A DNA stretch of 6,241 nucleotides from the NCBI GenBank assembly GCA_022564085.1, contig JADFMC010000129.1:1-6241 (forward strand). Reading direction: 5' to 3'. The notes under the pieces are model-generated. The model searched no databases, was not told the DNA's origin, and saw only the letters and a program-made list of their open reading frames with translations. Below are positions 5,919 through 6,241 of the stretch, one piece after another; positions within the stretch are counted from its first letter, which is position 1, and every line of letters starts with the position of its first letter. Source of the DNA: Fidelibacterota bacterium (GTDB lineage Bacteria; Fidelibacterota; Marinisomatia; SCGC-AAA003-L08; TS1B11). Position numbers and translations under genes: made by a program.

Positions 5919-6241
5919 AGCCTTTCCACCACCGGCAGCCTTAGCCATCCGTACGCTTACCGCCCCCCTGAAGCCACGTCAGAATAACTGTTGACCTGGG
6001 ACATACCGACACCCATCTGATACACCACGGCAACCCCTAAAAGACCCCTTATAGCCCACTATAAAGCCCTACGTATACTCCGCCATAGGATAGCTATTGG
6101 CCATAAGAGGGTTCACGCTTACTGATGGGGGAGGTGATTCCAAAGAGTTTTAACCGCAAAGGCGCAAAGGGGGGAGATAATAGTATGAGATATTAAGAAC
6201 GCGGATGTTAACTGCGCTAGATATCGGAGCAGATTTGTAGA
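5919..6241. other. Non-coding stretch after the AI-2E gene
   Basis: No convincing gene in 323 bp on either strand. I see no strong rho-independent terminator: the best candidate near the stop is an AAGGC/GCCTT pairing with a 17-nt loop and no T-run. A small perfect hairpin TTATAG-CCCA-CTATAA lies at 6049-6064. A TTGACC at 5991-5996 has no matching -10. A purine-rich GGGGGAGGTGAT at 6127-6137 looks like a Shine-Dalgarno but leads to no real frame. A short tandem repeat follows at 6155-6170. A gene beyond the window may start downstream. Confidence 0.6.
6148..6170. repeat. GCAAAGG-type tandem repeat (two CGCAAAGG units) in intergenic DNA
   Basis: TTTTAAC at 6148-6154 is followed by two head-to-tail copies of CGCAAAGG (6155-6162 and 6163-6170). 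From memory this AACCGCAAAG-GCGCAAAG pattern is a dispersed intergenic repeat in many environmental bacterial genomes, often as one arm of a larger imperfect palindrome. The opposing arm (CTTTGCG) is not visible before the window ends, so only the tandem itself is directly supported. Confidence 0.5.

Noticed and set aside
5897..5925. Possible terminator hairpin at the end of the AI-2E gene
   Set aside because: Only a 5-6 bp stem with a wobble pair, a 17-nt loop overlapping the coding end, and no following T-run.
5991..6023. Possible promoter with TTGACC at 5991 and TGATAC at 6018
   Set aside because: Spacer is about 21 bp and there is no gene visible downstream in the window.
6125..6196. Mini-ORF of 23 codons near a GGAGGTGAT sequence
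   Set aside because: The purine-rich stretch overlaps the frame rather than preceding the start, and the translation is mostly the intergenic repeat.

Overview
The window looks like ordinary chromosomal housekeeping DNA from a moderately GC-rich, didermic (Gram-negative-type) bacterium. The envelope genes point that way: an EnvC-like murein hydrolase activator and a secreted DUF4139-type protein. The style of the EnvC-like protein and of the DUF4139-type N-terminus resembles uncultured FCB-group bacteria such as Candidatus Marinimicrobia. This is an impression from recall, not a search, and the lineage is uncertain.

Layout. (1) Positions 2-1747, plus strand: the C-terminal two-thirds of valyl-tRNA synthetase (valS), cut by the window start. 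(2) Positions 1744-2109, plus strand: a gene overlapping valS by ATGA, with a signal peptide and the N-terminus of a DUF4139-type protein. It is broken off after about 105 residues. (3) Positions 2910 down to about 2053, minus strand: DNA polymerase III delta' (holB), also broken at the same point; its open frame then runs on to 1762 through antisense DUF4139 sequence. (4) Positions 4150-2927, minus strand: an EnvC/LytM-type peptidase-like protein, 16 bp upstream of holB and probably in the same operon. (5) A 94-bp divergent intergenic region. (6) Positions 4245-4784, plus strand: a stand-alone cyclic-nucleotide-binding-fold protein. (7) Positions 4794-5918, plus strand: an AI-2E (PerM-like) family membrane protein, probably co-transcribed with (6). 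(8) Positions 5919-6241: no convincing gene; a short GCAAAGG-type tandem repeat near the end.

The most important observation is the join at about 2053-2070. Two unrelated genes on opposite strands both lose their C-termini at the same few bases. This is either a real rearrangement (inversion or deletion endpoint) or, more likely, an assembly or amplification chimera. The left block (valS and the DUF4139 gene) and the right block (holB to AI-2E) should not be assumed to be neighbours in the source genome. I found no convincing new biological system, CRISPR array, tRNA, rRNA or insertion sequence.
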